DNA of 64,000 bases from assembly GCA_027924585.1 (NCBI GenBank), contig BSBM01000007.1, forward strand, positions 5,224,001-5,288,000, given 5' to 3'. The notes below the pieces were generated by a model. That model saw nothing but the letters and a program-made list of their open reading frames with translations, made no database searches and was not told the DNA's origin. The DNA is from Larix kaempferi (taxonomy: Eukaryota; Streptophyta; Pinopsida; Pinales; Pinaceae). Made by a program: the position numbers and the translations under genes. This document shows positions 11,701 through 23,509 of this stretch, piece by piece. The number at the start of each line of letters is the position of its first letter. The first letter of the stretch is position 1.

Positions 11701-11888
11701 ATGTGATTCAGGTGGAACCGGAAGGGGATTTCCTAGTACAACCAGTTACCATAATGGGTAGAAAATTCAAGCTACTCTGGAATCAAGAGATCAAGTAGGT
11801 AAAGGTCCAACGGGCCCACTACAGTCCTGAAGATGCTACTTGGGAGCTGGAAGATGCTATGAGAGAGGCATACCCTCATATTTTTTGA
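8738..11888 (+). pseudogene. pol: Pol of outer Ty3 element (protease to integrase)
   Basis: This continues the outer element after the nested insertion. The end of protease has YDVFIGIDWLDSYHAM near 8840-8885, reached after a frame change in the G-run near 8797. Reverse transcriptase spans about 9190-9720, with KKDGTLRLCIDYK, the catalytic [12 protein letters not shown] near 9630 and [12 protein letters not shown] near 9545. RNase H covers about 9990-10400 (VCIDACKQGIGGVLTQNG, VDALSRK). Integrase covers about 10600-11790, with MDFITNFP, LDRDAKFTSNF and TDGQTERFN. Its zinc module is damaged: the second His is lost and MEFQKVK has lost a Cys. The end HYSPEDATWELEDA resembles a chromodomain tail. 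More than ten in-frame stops occur, mostly at positions where Gln or Trp is usual. Confidence 0.93.
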
Positions 11889-11943
11889 AATTTTGTGTTG
11901 CAACATATATGTAATAAGTATGCATCGAGGATGATGCATTGTT

Positions 11944-11958
11944 TTAAGGGGGGGGAGA
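11944..11958 (+). promoter_or_regulatory. Polypurine tract of outer Ty3 element
   Basis: The purine run TTTAAGGGGGGGGAGA stands directly before the LTR start TGTAATACCCCG and about 55 bp after the pol stop. Confidence 0.88.
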
Positions 11959-13203
11959 TGTAATACCCCGATTGTTAAGCCCCGAACATATGTTATTATT
12001 TTGTTTATTATTGTGGAACTAGGTGCCGAGACTATGGAATTTGATATTATTATTTTTTAATTAAATAACTAGCTCAACATGGACAACTTATGAGAATGGG
12101 GGGGCATGGATTATGCATGTGAGGGGGTTGGGGACTAGGATTTGTTGCTCTCTCTAACATTTCTTAATGGGACCTATTTTTTATCATTTTGTTTTATGGA
12201 GATACTATTACACCCTCTTTGATGTTTGGTGGGACCTTCTTAGCTAGTGCACCCTCCTTGTCTATTCCATGCCTCTTGTGATATTCCTCATGTGATAGTG
12301 CACGCTCACTGGTTATTTTTATCCTACACTCCTTAAAAAGGTATAACTCCCCTCTCTATTTCACCTTTTTATTTTCTAGGAAAGGGAATATCTAATTGTT
12401 ACCTCTCTCTCATGAATTGAGTAACCCCTAGTGAATTTGAGTCACCTCCCTTGGGAATTCGAATGGCTATAGAAGGATTTGAATTGGCTCTCTTGCACTC
12501 TTATTCTCTCTATCTGAGCTCTCCAATGCAATGTAATGCTATCTTGTATGGGAAATGCATGCTCTTGAGTAGGAGATGCATTGTATTGCAGGAATATTGA
12601 AGGCCTTGTGATGAGGTTTGAAGACCCTGTAATGGGGATTGAAGATTGATCTATGCTTACACAAAATGAGACCTTCTCCCATTGCTTGTATCTATCCAAT
12701 CTAGATCATAAAGCACGGGTGATGGTAATGATATCCTGAGGTCTTGTTTAGTGAGGGGATTCACAACTCACTAGGTAGTGTAAATGGAAGGCAAAGTTGA
12801 TATGGTGAAGGTGTAGTTGTGGTATTCTCACGGTGTTGAGAAGAGTGCAACCATATGTTTTGGTTCAGATAATTTTGAGCTTTTTTTAGTTGTGAGACCT
12901 ATTCCATTGATTCTGAAACGTCATTTCCAATAAGGAATACTTTTTGTTTCACTGAAAAAGGTTTTTTTATGACTTAGATACAGTTGTTTTTGTGTGGCAG
13001 TGTTCTCGGTGTTGAGATGAGCACACCATACCTTTTGATTTGAGAGTATCTCTCCTATGGATTTATGGCCTTGGCTTGGAAGTGATTGTCATGTTGAAAG
13101 ATGCATGATCATGGAATTTCTATGGCTGGGTGGAACATTGTCCTGTTGAAGCTGGTTGCTTTTCATTGAGATGAATATTTTGCTATATGATTTTTTACTA
13201 CAA

Positions 13204-13261
<58 letters not shown>

Positions 13262-13754
13262 TCATGGATCTAATTTTGTTGTCATTTACATGGTTGTAGG
13301 GCCATCCATGGGACCTAATATATTTATAATTTATATGGATTTGTTTATGTTAATATGGTTGTAGGTGGCAGTCATTAGATCTTATTTTTAACATTGTTAA
13401 TATGGTTGATTGTGGTTGCCTGTAGATCTATTTATTTACATTGTTTATGGTGGCTTGTAGATATGATTATTTTATTTTTATATGGATGTGATAGATCTGA
13501 TTTTAATGTTTGGAATCATGCTAATATCTTGCTCAGATCTTGTTGCATTCCTTGCATGACATGTGTATTGGGGAATGATCTGCATTGTATTCTTGCATTT
13601 CAAATTAAAGAGGCTAAATGTTGTATTTTATGTTCTTTTTGGCATGTTTTCCTAGCCTTAGTTACCCTTATTCCATTGTGCATCACCCTTATTCAGCCTT
13701 CCCCTTGGGTTCCCAAGTGACCTTGGCCTTTGTTTAGGGGCTGGGGACATCACA
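11959..13754 (+). repeat. 3' LTR of outer Ty3 element (~1.8 kb)
   Basis: It begins TGTAATACCCCG after the polypurine tract. The best end is GGGGACATCACA at 13754. No partner LTR lies in the window, so the right boundary is inferred from the TG...CA rule and from the similar ends of the solo LTRs at 20624 and 38884. A long AT microsatellite (13206-13260) lies inside it. No significant ORF is present. Confidence 0.75.
13206..13260. repeat. (AT)n microsatellite, 55 bp
   Basis: An uninterrupted AT dinucleotide run of about 27 units lies within the outer element's LTR. Its perfection in an otherwise decayed LTR implies late expansion. Confidence 0.98.
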
Positions 13755-13989
13755 TATAAAGCTGAAATCACAGATATGTCTACCAGAATTTAGCTATTGA
13801 AAACATAGAAGAAAGATGGCAAATTTACATGAAATCTTAAAAGTGAGAGATAGAAAGGTTTAAGGCTTGATATCTCAATTGTCTGAGAAATATTCCAGCA
13901 TAGAGACATTAACCCAAGAATAAGAGGAAGTGAAAATAGCACTTCAAGATACATTGAAACAAATACCATGAAAGTAGCTCTTTGTAGAT

Positions 13990-14640
13990 ACCAAATTAGC
14001 TCTTTGTAGATACCAAATGTATTGATCGGATGAATAAGTTCAAACCTGTGTCTACTTTCTACAATCTTGCAAAATACATTCTAGTTAAAAATGCACGATT
14101 GGATATAAACAAATGATAGTATGATGTCACTAACAAAGAGGATATTCTAATCACGTTATTGAATTTCTAAATTCCATGCCATAGGAGCATCTATCTACAA
14201 TTGGGTTCAAAGGAAGATCAGAGATAATCACCGAGGCCCAAATGGTGCACACGAGAAAGAATTAATTTTGGCAACATGGGAAAAATGCACCCAATTCAAT
14301 AAAGTAGCACGAGAATTCAAGGATTGGTACTCACCCACTTGTAATATTTTCCTACCATCACCTCGGACCGAGGATATTAGATTGATCAAAGATGAACTTT
14401 ATTACAACAACCTCGAAGCTTTCCAGGGAGACATGTAGAAATTCGAAGATCAAGATGACAATATCTCGAGCAAAAAGTTGATTGATTTATTATTTATTGA
14501 TTTAAATATATTGGCCCAACTCAAAAGTTTGTTTAAGAAAAAGCATATCTTTCCTAATCAACTTTAGTCACAATTGGACATTACATATAGAAATATATTT
14601 CACTTCGTTCATCCTACAGGCTACACCTAGAGTAATATTA
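13990..14640 (+). pseudogene. Degenerate ORF of unknown family
   Basis: Downstream of the LTR, coding-like sequence can be read on the plus strand across several breaks. It has KFKPVSTFYNLAKYIL near 14040 and, after a frame change near 14170, GASIYNWVQRKIRDNH. Further on are ILATWEKCTQFNKVAREF (near 14255-14310), IRLIKDELYYNNLEAF (near 14372-14420) and KLIDLLFIDLNILAQLK (near 14475). Stops occur near 14437 and 14566. The length and composition suggest a real protein remnant, probably from a retroelement Gag or an unclassified element. I do not recognise the family. A 21-bp direct repeat (AGCTCTTTGTAGATACCAAA twice) lies just upstream at about 13976-14018. Confidence 0.4.
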
Positions 14641-15876
14641 AAAATTATAAAGCTAAGCGAGAAACACAACCAAACAAGGGATCCTAGTCTTCAACATCAC
14701 AAAAATAATCGACCTGCAATAGATAGGAGCTAAAGACTAATGAAGGAAATAAATTGACCTGCAATAGATAGAAGCTAAAGACCAATGAAGGAAGGACAAC
14801 TAACATCTGAAAGCCCCCATTTGAATATGGATCTAAGACATTTCCGTTTTAAAGTTGTATAAATAAATCGTGTTTTAATTGTTTATTTTGAAGGAAAATA
14901 GTTATGGATGGCTAACTAAATGATAGTTATAACCTTTAGCTATATAGATTGGGAAGATGATCAAGGAAGGCTCGACTTAGGAAGAACTAGAACTTGCTTT
15001 TGATTTGTTGAAAGACTATTTTAAATTATTTGATGTGATTATGAAATACATTATTACATAGTTTTGGGAATGAAAAGAGGATTCATCCCTATGTATTTTC
15101 CAAGTTTGTAATTGTTATTTTGTTAATCAATGATATCATTTCTCATTTATTCTCATTGTGTTTGATGAAAATTGATGGAAAGTTATGTTTGATAAATGCT
15201 TAACATCCTCAGTGTTTTACTTTGAAATTGCTTCCCAAATATATTTGAAGTTCATGTTCTATATGATTTACTTATGAATGATATTTAGTATATCACGGTG
15301 CTATATCAATATAATCAATGATTTATAGTGAATTTTCCTGCATTTATTCGGTATCTAATACTCCAATGTGCATAATCTTGGTCATTGATTTCTTCAAGTT
15401 TTGTAATTCATATTTGAATAGCTGGCACATTGCAATATCACGTTCATAGTTGTAATATTTTCTTATGAAGTTATGAATGCTTTTGACTACCTTCCTCCAT
15501 CGTTATTTTAGCTTCTATTGTACATTTCAAATATTACTTGCTAGTATTTGAAATAACTCTTTTATTTCTTTCATCTCTTTAAATTTGATATCTTGGAATA
15601 CAGGGATAAGGTGCCCTCCTAGGTCTAATAAGTTGTGTGGTCGTTTTCTTATCTTTGACATACTTTAATGAGGCCTTTCATGTTTAATTCAATTTTCTTG
15701 ATGTAATGAGCAATATTGAATATTTTTACGCATGAGGGATACCCCCTCTGGCTGTTGGATTTTTCCTCTTAGCCTAAACCAAGGAAACAATATTAATTAC
15801 ATAGGGTGCCTTGGCATAGTTCCCTAGCCCGTAACATCGCAAGGAACAACAAAAGCAAACAAAGAATGATGCCAAC
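14641..15876. other. AT-rich spacer
   Basis: No gene is recognised here. A 46-bp tandem duplication lies at about 14711-14800 (GACCTGCAATAGATAG, then AAGCTAAAGAC, twice). The remainder has stops in all frames and no visible LTR or terminal repeat. Confidence 0.6.
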
Positions 15877-17885
15877 TCACTAATGTGATGTGTCCAAGAG
15901 AAAATCAATGGGTTGGGAGGTCAGTTTGCACTCCAAGGAAAGAGATTGCCTTATATTGTTAGTGAATTAATAGTTTTGGGTGTTTGATGGGCTTGGAGGT
16001 AAGCAATAGCTCCCTCATTGGCCAATTCACTAAGGTAGAGGGTCAACCTACTTTCCTAAGTGGTTGATTTGTCCTTTATGGGAATTTTCCACTAGTACAT
16101 CCAAAACTAACCACTAATTCATTGTAGTATAAAAAAACTCATTGAGGTTGGGCTCGTAATGTTAATTTGATGGTTTTGAAAACTTTTTTAACTCCAAGAT
16201 GAGCCATTCAATTGTTGGAATCCCACTAAATTTTGTGGAAGCCCAAAACACCAAGTTATGAAATTGATGGTTCAAGTGCTAAGTTATTACAATGATTTGA
16301 CTTCAAGCATACCTCCATTGGATTTACTCAAAATAATCAACACCACTATCTCTAGGGTGTTGATCATTCTCAACAAGCTCCAAAAAAACCAAATTGCCAA
16401 TAAATCCTACAAGAAAACCATTAACAAAAATAATTATTTGCAATTAGAAATGGACCCCTAGATTTTTAACTTCATAAAAGCATAACTCCTACACACAACC
16501 TTGAAAGTGCATTTTGTCTACAATAGTGCATAGAGGACATCAAGATCTTTCCAATTCCTAGTTAAATGATATAGTCTACACTCAACATGGTACTTTTCAT
16601 CAAATATGAAGCAGAAAATAGTTCACTGAAAAGGAACTTTTTTAATTGTGGGGCTTATAATTGAACTATTTCAGTTTCGTCACAATCACAGACCCAACAA
16701 AACCTTATTCTTTCCTCTTCTAGGGTTGTCATACGTGATTTTGTCCGATCGCAAAAATATGTGCAAACATGCCTTCTAGGCTATGTTTGGTCTTTGTACA
16801 GAGTATTGCTTCGAAATTTTGTGACAATTCCACATGCAAATATCTTCTATGATAAATATTATTTGATACACCTTATTAAACATGCTCCCATTTATTACAA
16901 AAAAAAACAATTATGTCGCACTTAGTATCTCCCTAGACACTAACTAAGCTGGCCAAAACATAAATGCCTCCAAATTTAATTGACTTGCCTCAAAACTTGA
17001 GAAAGTGATTGTTAGTGATAGGATACAATCCAAATAATCACCAACAATGATTAAAGTGTGGTATTCATAATTGCGATCAAAATATATTTTTCCTTTCCTT
17101 TCCACCTACAATCCCTAGTATGCTTGAAATTTATCCTTCAGAGCTAAGAAGTGAATGATCTCCAAAAATAAATGTATGAAACTCTTTTGTGTGATCTCAC
17201 TTTGTCTATGTACCATAATGTCATTGTGAAAACCTTGTATGCATTACTTGTACTTATTACAATTTATCTTAGCATATAAAATCACCTTGAGAATTTGCAT
17301 ATCCTTGTGAATGGCAATCACTATCTAACTTGCATCTTTCCATCAAAAATATTTCCTCACTTCTAACTTCCTTGGTTTTCACCTTTGCCTTTCATGATTA
17401 TGTCAAATGAACATTAGCTTCAAAGTAATAAGATTACTCTTTGCTACTTCAATCTCTTTTTGACAATGATTGGATGTCTTGCACACTAATAGAACTTAAA
17501 CATATCAGATCAACTTCATTCATAAATCATATCACAATAATCGTAGAACATAAGAAAGCACAAAGATTACTAGAATTTCACCAAGCAAGAAGAAAACGCA
17601 TTGAACTTATTCAAAAATTGAGACACTAAATCAATTTATAATTTCACATAATGAAAACATTAAACAATCTACAATCAAGAGCATACTAGGATTCAACACT
17701 CCATCAAATAAAATAATTAGCACTCAAGAATACTTCAAGTCATAAAGGCAGTGCTAGATCAAAATCATTTTATGAACATGGATGGCGTACAAATAATGAA
17801 CCACAAAGATATCAAAACTTAGTCAAAAAGGCTTTATAAAATCATTTAAGGTGACCCCAAGTCTAGGACTTGGGGCTTGTTGAGG
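15877..17885. repeat. Dispersed repeat, copy A
   Basis: It aligns by eye with 45860-47065 (copy B). Shared blocks include GGGTTGGGAGGT (15912 / 45893), TTTCCTAAGTGGTTGATTTG (16050 / 46030), GGTTCAAG.GCTAAGTTATT (16268 / 46245) and CTTCTAACTTCCTTGGTTTT (17360 / 46535). Copy A holds about 850 bp (16290-17135) absent from copy B. It ends near the dyad CCCCAAGTCTAGGACTTGGGG. No coding domain or terminal repeat is recognised, so the class is unknown. Confidence 0.75.
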
Positions 17886-18025
17886 AACTAATCAAGTGGT
17901 GACACACTATATGAAGCCAAGAATATATTATAGGAACTATTGAGCTAATAACAAGAAGCAAGGATAATGCTATGAACAAGAAGCAAGGATAACTTCATAT
18001 AGTATTTGTAGAAACCCAAGTATTT

Positions 18026-19039
18026 TGTTATGACCCAAGGGGGGCACATATGGAGTTAAATGTATATGATATGACCCCAAGGACGGGATACATGGGGTAA
18101 AATGTATATGTAATAGTGGTCATCCTAATGAAGGGCCCACATGTGCAATGAGTTGGAATATGTATATATAGAAGACATGCAGTCATTATGGAGGGAACAT
18201 GTGAATTGGATGTATGAATGTCTCGAGGTATTTGGAGGAGGTTCTCTTATTCTTTAAGGATTTAATGTGTAACTCATCTCTCTTATCTATCTTGGATTTG
18301 TGATTCACATTTACATTTATTGTACATGTTAGATACTCTTGTCTCTTATGATAATTTAAGGGTTTGTTACATAACATTTGGTATAAAGGCATCAAAATAC
18401 CATTATTCAATAAGATATTATTAGAGACCATAAACTACAACAAATTGGAGAAGTCGCAATAACAACACATGGAATCAAAGGGGAAAAAATTATGCAACAA
18501 CCAATTATCAAGGATTAAAACCGAGAAAAAAAAAGAATTTGGATGGATGGATCATCATCAATAGCAACAAGAAAGTCGGAATATAAAAAACTCCTATTAC
18601 TTGGTTTCATCACATGTAAATCCCTTCACTACAAAGCTTTGAGGACAAATATTTTTGAAGGGGTTACTATGGCATGACCCAAGGGGGCATATATGTAGTT
18701 AAATGCATATGATATGATCCCAAGAGGGGCATGTATGGGGTCAAATATATATGTAATGAAGTAAGTGTATATTTAATAGTGGTTGGCCTAATGAAGGGCC
18801 CACATGTGCAATGAGTTGGAATATGTATATATAGAAGACGTGTACTCATTGTGGAGGGAACAAGTGGATGAGATGTAAGAATATATTGGGGTATTTGGAG
18901 GAGGTTCTCCTATGCTTTAAGGAGTTATTGTGTAACTCATATCTCTTGTTTATCGTGGAATCGTGCTTCACATTTAAATTTGATGTACATGGTTTGTACT
19001 CTTGTCTCTTATGATAATTTAAGGAATTGTTACAGAACA
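18026..19039 (+). mobile_element. TRIM-like miniature LTR retrotransposon
   Basis: Two diverged direct repeats (18026-18376 and about 18664-19039) share TGACCCAAGG, TAATGAAGGGCCCACATGTG, TTGGAATATGTATATATAGA and TCTCTTATGATAATTTAAGG. The 287-bp interior starts with TGGTATAAAGGC (18379-18390), a weakened tRNA-Met primer-binding site. It ends with CTTTGAGGACAAA (18637-18649) and the purine tract TTTTTGAAGGGG (18652-18663). There is no coding capacity. The block before the tract matches the one beside the polypurine tract of the inner Ty3 element, so this is probably a deletion derivative of a related Ty3 element. No target duplication is detected. Confidence 0.8.
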
Positions 19040-19163
19040 TACCAATATGACAACGGGTCAGTAAAAAAAATTATTTAGGGAATGAATGATTGCTCTTGCA
19101 AACTGGCGTAGCAAACTCATCAACTATACTGAAAGAAAAATTGATGAGGTTTATTAACTTTAG

Positions 19164-20624
19164 TGTAATAACCCCCATTTTGACTTGGAATGTATTTAAC
19201 CAAAATTATGTAAAGGATGTAAATATGCTAGTATGGATTCCTAGTGCGCAGCTCAAGGCCAAGGCCTAACTAGTGAATGGTTAGGCATGTATGATGTATA
19301 TATTTTATTTGCACTGTATGGTTGGTTTGTCATGCTAACTCAAAATATATGTAAATATTATGTGCATAAACAATAAAATGGTCCAACATGGTTGTGTAAA
19401 GAGCACTAGAGGGGCTATGATTCCACCAGAGGGGGAGAGGAAAGGGGGCCTATGGGAGACTAAATCCTTGTTGTCAAGCATCAAACTTAGAACTCATCCA
19501 ATTTCTTCCATGCGCTTTAATCCAAATACCTCCTTTTGTCTCTTTCCAATATTAATTGAATGCATGTGTGAGTTTGGTGGGAAAAGTCAACTCATGTAGT
19601 TATTGAAGCATGGGGTTGAGTGCACTTTAATGTCAGTTCTATCAGCTGCCATAAGTCAGTCTGCAGCTACCAGGAGTCCTTTCTTCTATAGTTAGAAGCT
19701 ATGTCAGTTGTATTTTCATCATTTTTCTCCTATCCCTTAGATTCAACTCTCATTCTCTCATTCTCTCAGAAAGATATACACTATGCAGAGCTCTCCATTG
19801 TTGTTCATGACCTTACAAGATTGTGTTTTAACCTAGAAATTTGAATTTGGAGACAGAGAGGAAGATTTGGAAGGGAAAGATAGATGGTTGTAGGAGATCA
19901 AAGAGGTTGGGAAATCTAGGAGCCCTTATCCATTGAGTTATGGTGTTCATAGATGCTTGAGAAGCCATGAATTGAAGCTACAGGTGGTTCTCCAACAACA
20001 TATATCATATTGGAATTCTTCTATGCACACATTGGAAGTACCAAGAAAGATGGATTGCCCAAGAGAACCGTGGATCGGTGAAGGGGATGCATGATCCCAG
20101 AAGGGTGTTGTGTGGGGAAATTATTGTGGGAGCCAAGGATGTGAGGGCTGAGTGAGACCCCTGTAGAGCTCTGTATGAGAATTTGGCTAGGCATATAGAG
20201 CAGAACAGGTTGTGGGTTGAGAGAGAGAAGTCAGTAGGTGTTTATTTTTCCCTAGTGGCCTCATAGCCTAGCTTGAGGGTGGCCTCTTAGTAGAAAGAGT
20301 ATATGTTGGACAGAGAGCCTACGGTTGGGTGGAAAATCACTCTTACATAGCCAACTGCTTGGATCTCCATTGCATAAAGATAAGTATTACTTTCTATTTC
20401 AATCTGCGATGTTTTTATTTAATGCCTGTAATGTTTGAATTCGTATATGCCTGCTAGATGTGTGCGTGGATAGAGTTTATTCCACTATGTATGTTTGTTT
20501 ATGCATCTGTACATGTCTTTTAAATATTATGGAATTAGTAATATGGCTTTGGGGTGAAATTTGTGAGCCCAAAATCAGTTAATTTCCGCTCCCATTGGTT
20601 GGATTGGGTGAAGGGGACGTTACA
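19164..20624 (+). mobile_element. Solo LTR, 1461 bp, duplication TTTAG
   Basis: The sequence begins TGTAATAACCCCC and ends GGGGACGTTACA. It is flanked by TTTAG at 19159-19163 and 20625-20629. There is no internal coding region, primer-binding site or second LTR, as expected after recombination between the two LTRs of one element. It shares AGCTCAAGGCCAAGGCC (near 19252) and a GGTTGGGTGGAAA block (near 20322) with the larger solo LTR at 36298-38884. Short ORFs inside it do not resemble proteins. Confidence 0.93.
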
Positions 20625-20629
20625 TTTAG

Positions 20630-22780
20630 TGTGAATCAATGATCTAGATTATAATCACAAAGCTTATTTATATATGGGATGAATTTTTTTCATCGATCAT
20701 GGAGTATAATATTCTTCAAGTGTTTCTCCACTACCCATGAGTGTTTACAGCCCCAAAGGAGTCACCATGCGATCACAAACATTTCTCCATTGTAAGCCAA
20801 GCATTCATATCCCTGGTGGAGATTGTTCACATCATCCCACAATTAGCTTTACTTCCTTTCTCGACCATTTTTCTATTCAAAATATGTTTCTTAGTAATTG
20901 ATGGGTGTGGGGAGCCATGACCCTTTATAAGATGGATCGAGGTTAATCACATGTTGTTGGGTTGTATTCAATATTTTCCATGCTTAGGTATTAAATAATC
21001 CCCTTTAAATATTTATCCATGGACGTTTGATTTTCACCTTTCACGTGATAAACTTGTTAAGTATGTGTGCATGGTTTCCTTCAATAAATTGTCTTGTTCA
21101 ATCAAGTTGAAGTATGGTAACAATAAAAGAGTTATTCACTCAGAAAATTTCTAGTCCAACTACTAATCAAGATTACCCTATGACATCCATGAATTAAGTC
21201 TAAACTCATCTCCCTTCTAGTTCAAAACCAATAGAAATACATTTAGAATTGTTCATGATTGATCTCTAGATGCATAAGGTTAGATTGCAATATGACGAAA
21301 AAAATAAAAGACTTGAAAAAGATACATTCTACTAAAGAAAAAATGACATCATGATAAGTAAGCCAATTTAAGATAAACATAAATTCTAAAGGAAAAATAA
21401 AATGCAAGTAAACTATTCTATAAAAGCAATCGATTGAAGAAAGTGATAAAGAAAGAAAAGAAAAAAGAAAAAAACTCTATACTACCCTACTTGCATTAGT
21501 ACACAACACCTTATGTGTAATCATATAGTCAATTCAACCATCAAATAAAATAATCAATTCCCCAATGAACCTTGATGCCTAGCATAGGCAAATTGGACCG
21601 GTAAACATAGCAATGCAATATGGAAAAGCAAGAAAATGTGTTTCTTTTGATTATGAATAATAATAAAAAAAGCAATTAATGACTATTATGATTTTACGGT
21701 AATGATTAACTAAGGCATGAGTCCATCCATGATGCAACCATGTCAAAAGTTTCAAATTTGATAATGCCTTCAAAGGAAATTTATTTTACCTCAATGTTAA
21801 TGTTTGGCATCATAGTTACCTTTGTGTTTGCATGGAATTTACCATGAGAAAAAGTGACACGTTTTTATATTGTTTTAGTGTGTTCTTTTCCTGTCAAAGC
21901 TTCACCACTCGTTGTTTGAAAACTCTCGCCATCAAAGCTTTTTTATTTCATTCTTCAAATAGATGGTTTTCAGGGGAAGAGTGGTTGTCAACAAACGCAA
22001 GGAAAGTGTCAATGATTTCCTCTTCTTCATGGAAGAGACTCTAAATAGGATTCGTTGCCACCTTAGCTTCTCCCTTGAGTGATGAGTCTATATATGAGAA
22101 TGATAACTCTTTCAAAGATCACAAGTTTATCTCTTCTTGATACATTTCACATGACTGCACACAAATACACTTATTTTCTAACACTACGAGGCTTGATATC
22201 CAACAAACAACCTAGCAATGTGGCCTATTTACAATGTATTTGATTACTTATTGGCATGCTATGCAAAATGGTATTGAAAACTATTTTGCCAATGTGATCA
22301 TTTAGGGAATTCTCTAGCTTGCTTTTCAATGAATTTCTTGTGTGGCATAGAAGAAAATTTAGCTTGCTTTTTTCATTGACATTAACTTTTCTTCACAACA
22401 TTTTGTACACTAACATACACTATCATTTATTTATCTTTGCAAAATTTTGGAAGAGAGGAGAATGTTCTCTCTTGTCATATATCCATGAGATTGGAAAAGT
22501 ACTTTTCTCGCCCATGTAATCATCGAAATACAAAGGTAGAGATATGGGATACATATGCAATTTGGTTGCGATTATCTATGCTTCTTCACATGCCAACTCT
22601 ACTTTGTATTTCCACATAATGAACAAAATAATTGTGAAAACAAGAATCATAAATACAACTCACAAATCACTTGCAGTCTATAATACATCTAACGAAACAT
22701 TGCATGAAATCTTGTGCAAACTCTTCATCTTCTTTGCACATTTCACACAATTATTGTGTGAATTGGCGCTTCTACAGACC
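20630..22780. other. Unclassified AT-rich sequence with a minus-strand coding remnant
   Basis: No intact gene. On the minus strand, about 22140-21880 reads as a short protein remnant (YIDSSLKGEAKVATNPI, FHEEEEIIDTFLAFVDNH, NKKALMARVFKQRVV) with stops near 22042 and 21955. It could be a retroelement fragment. I cannot assign a family. The rest shows no recognised feature. Confidence 0.4.
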
Positions 22781-22797
22781 AGTATGGGGGAGATGTT
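22781..22797 (+). promoter_or_regulatory. Polypurine-tract-like junction to an LTR-like TGTTGTcACG
   Basis: CAGTATGGGGGAGATGTTGT occurs here on the plus strand and again on the minus strand at about 28570-28550; a weaker version lies near 29740-29720. GGGGGAGA directly before TGTTG looks like the polypurine tract and LTR start of a copia-type element, but no complete element is seen. Confidence 0.4.
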
Positions 22798-22899
22798 GTC
22801 ACGTTTTTCACGTTACATTATGTAATTTAACTTTCCCAACCACTATGAAGGAGATGGTGTCATGTTACATGCTATGTAACATAACGTTCCATCATAGTA

Positions 22900-23495
22900 A
22901 TGATTGAACCAACATAAATTTTAATTAAAAATTTAATAATAACTTTTAAAGAATAAGAAAATGTAATAAGTAAAATAGTTTAAAAAAAAGTAAAACAATG
23001 CAGAAAAATTAAAAAGTAAAACAATGTTGAATAGTAAAAGTACCTATTTACCCTAGTAGATTGGGATGAGTTTAAAATGTGTGTTTTTAACTACTCAAAA
23101 TAAATTTTATAAGAAAAATAAGAAGTAAAACAATGTAGAAAAAATAAAATGTAAAACAGTATTAAATCATCAAGGATAATTTTAGGGGCGAAATTTAGCC
23201 CATGGGCTATTTTTTCATTTTTTTTCCAAAAAAATATTCGTCAATTTGCATTTTTTGAAGCCCCATTTCGCCCAATTTTGATGGGGTAAACTTTTTTCAC
23301 TCTAAAAATCGCCAAATTATTATATAAACTATATGAAATCCTTAGAAATTGAAATAATTTTAGAAAAATATCGCCAAATATTTTATAGTTGACATTCTAA
23401 GAATTGGTAAGATTCGCCAAGGTTTATACACTTTTAAATAAGTATGGGTCCTTAAAATTATCTCTAATTAAATAGTTAAAAGTATATACACTAAT
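22900..23495. other. AT-rich low-complexity tract
   Basis: Reiterated GTAAAACAATG / AAAAAGTAAAA words and homopolymer runs, with no coding signal. It is the target region of the two retroposons that follow. Confidence 0.7.
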
Positions 23496-23509
23496 AAAGT
23501 TAAAAAGTA

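Larger units (their letters stand above)
1274..13754 (+). mobile_element. Decayed Ty3/gypsy retrotransposon (outer element, 5' LTR missing)
   Basis: Gag, protease, reverse transcriptase, RNase H and integrase follow in Ty3/gypsy order on the plus strand, then a polypurine tract and a 3' LTR. The element is split after 2665 by a complete minus-strand element, with coding resuming at 8738. No 5' LTR or primer-binding site is visible upstream of gag; a CACTA-like block occupies that position. The pol frame is long but carries many TAG/TAA/TGA codons, so the copy cannot be active. It is older than the element nested in it. Confidence 0.92.
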
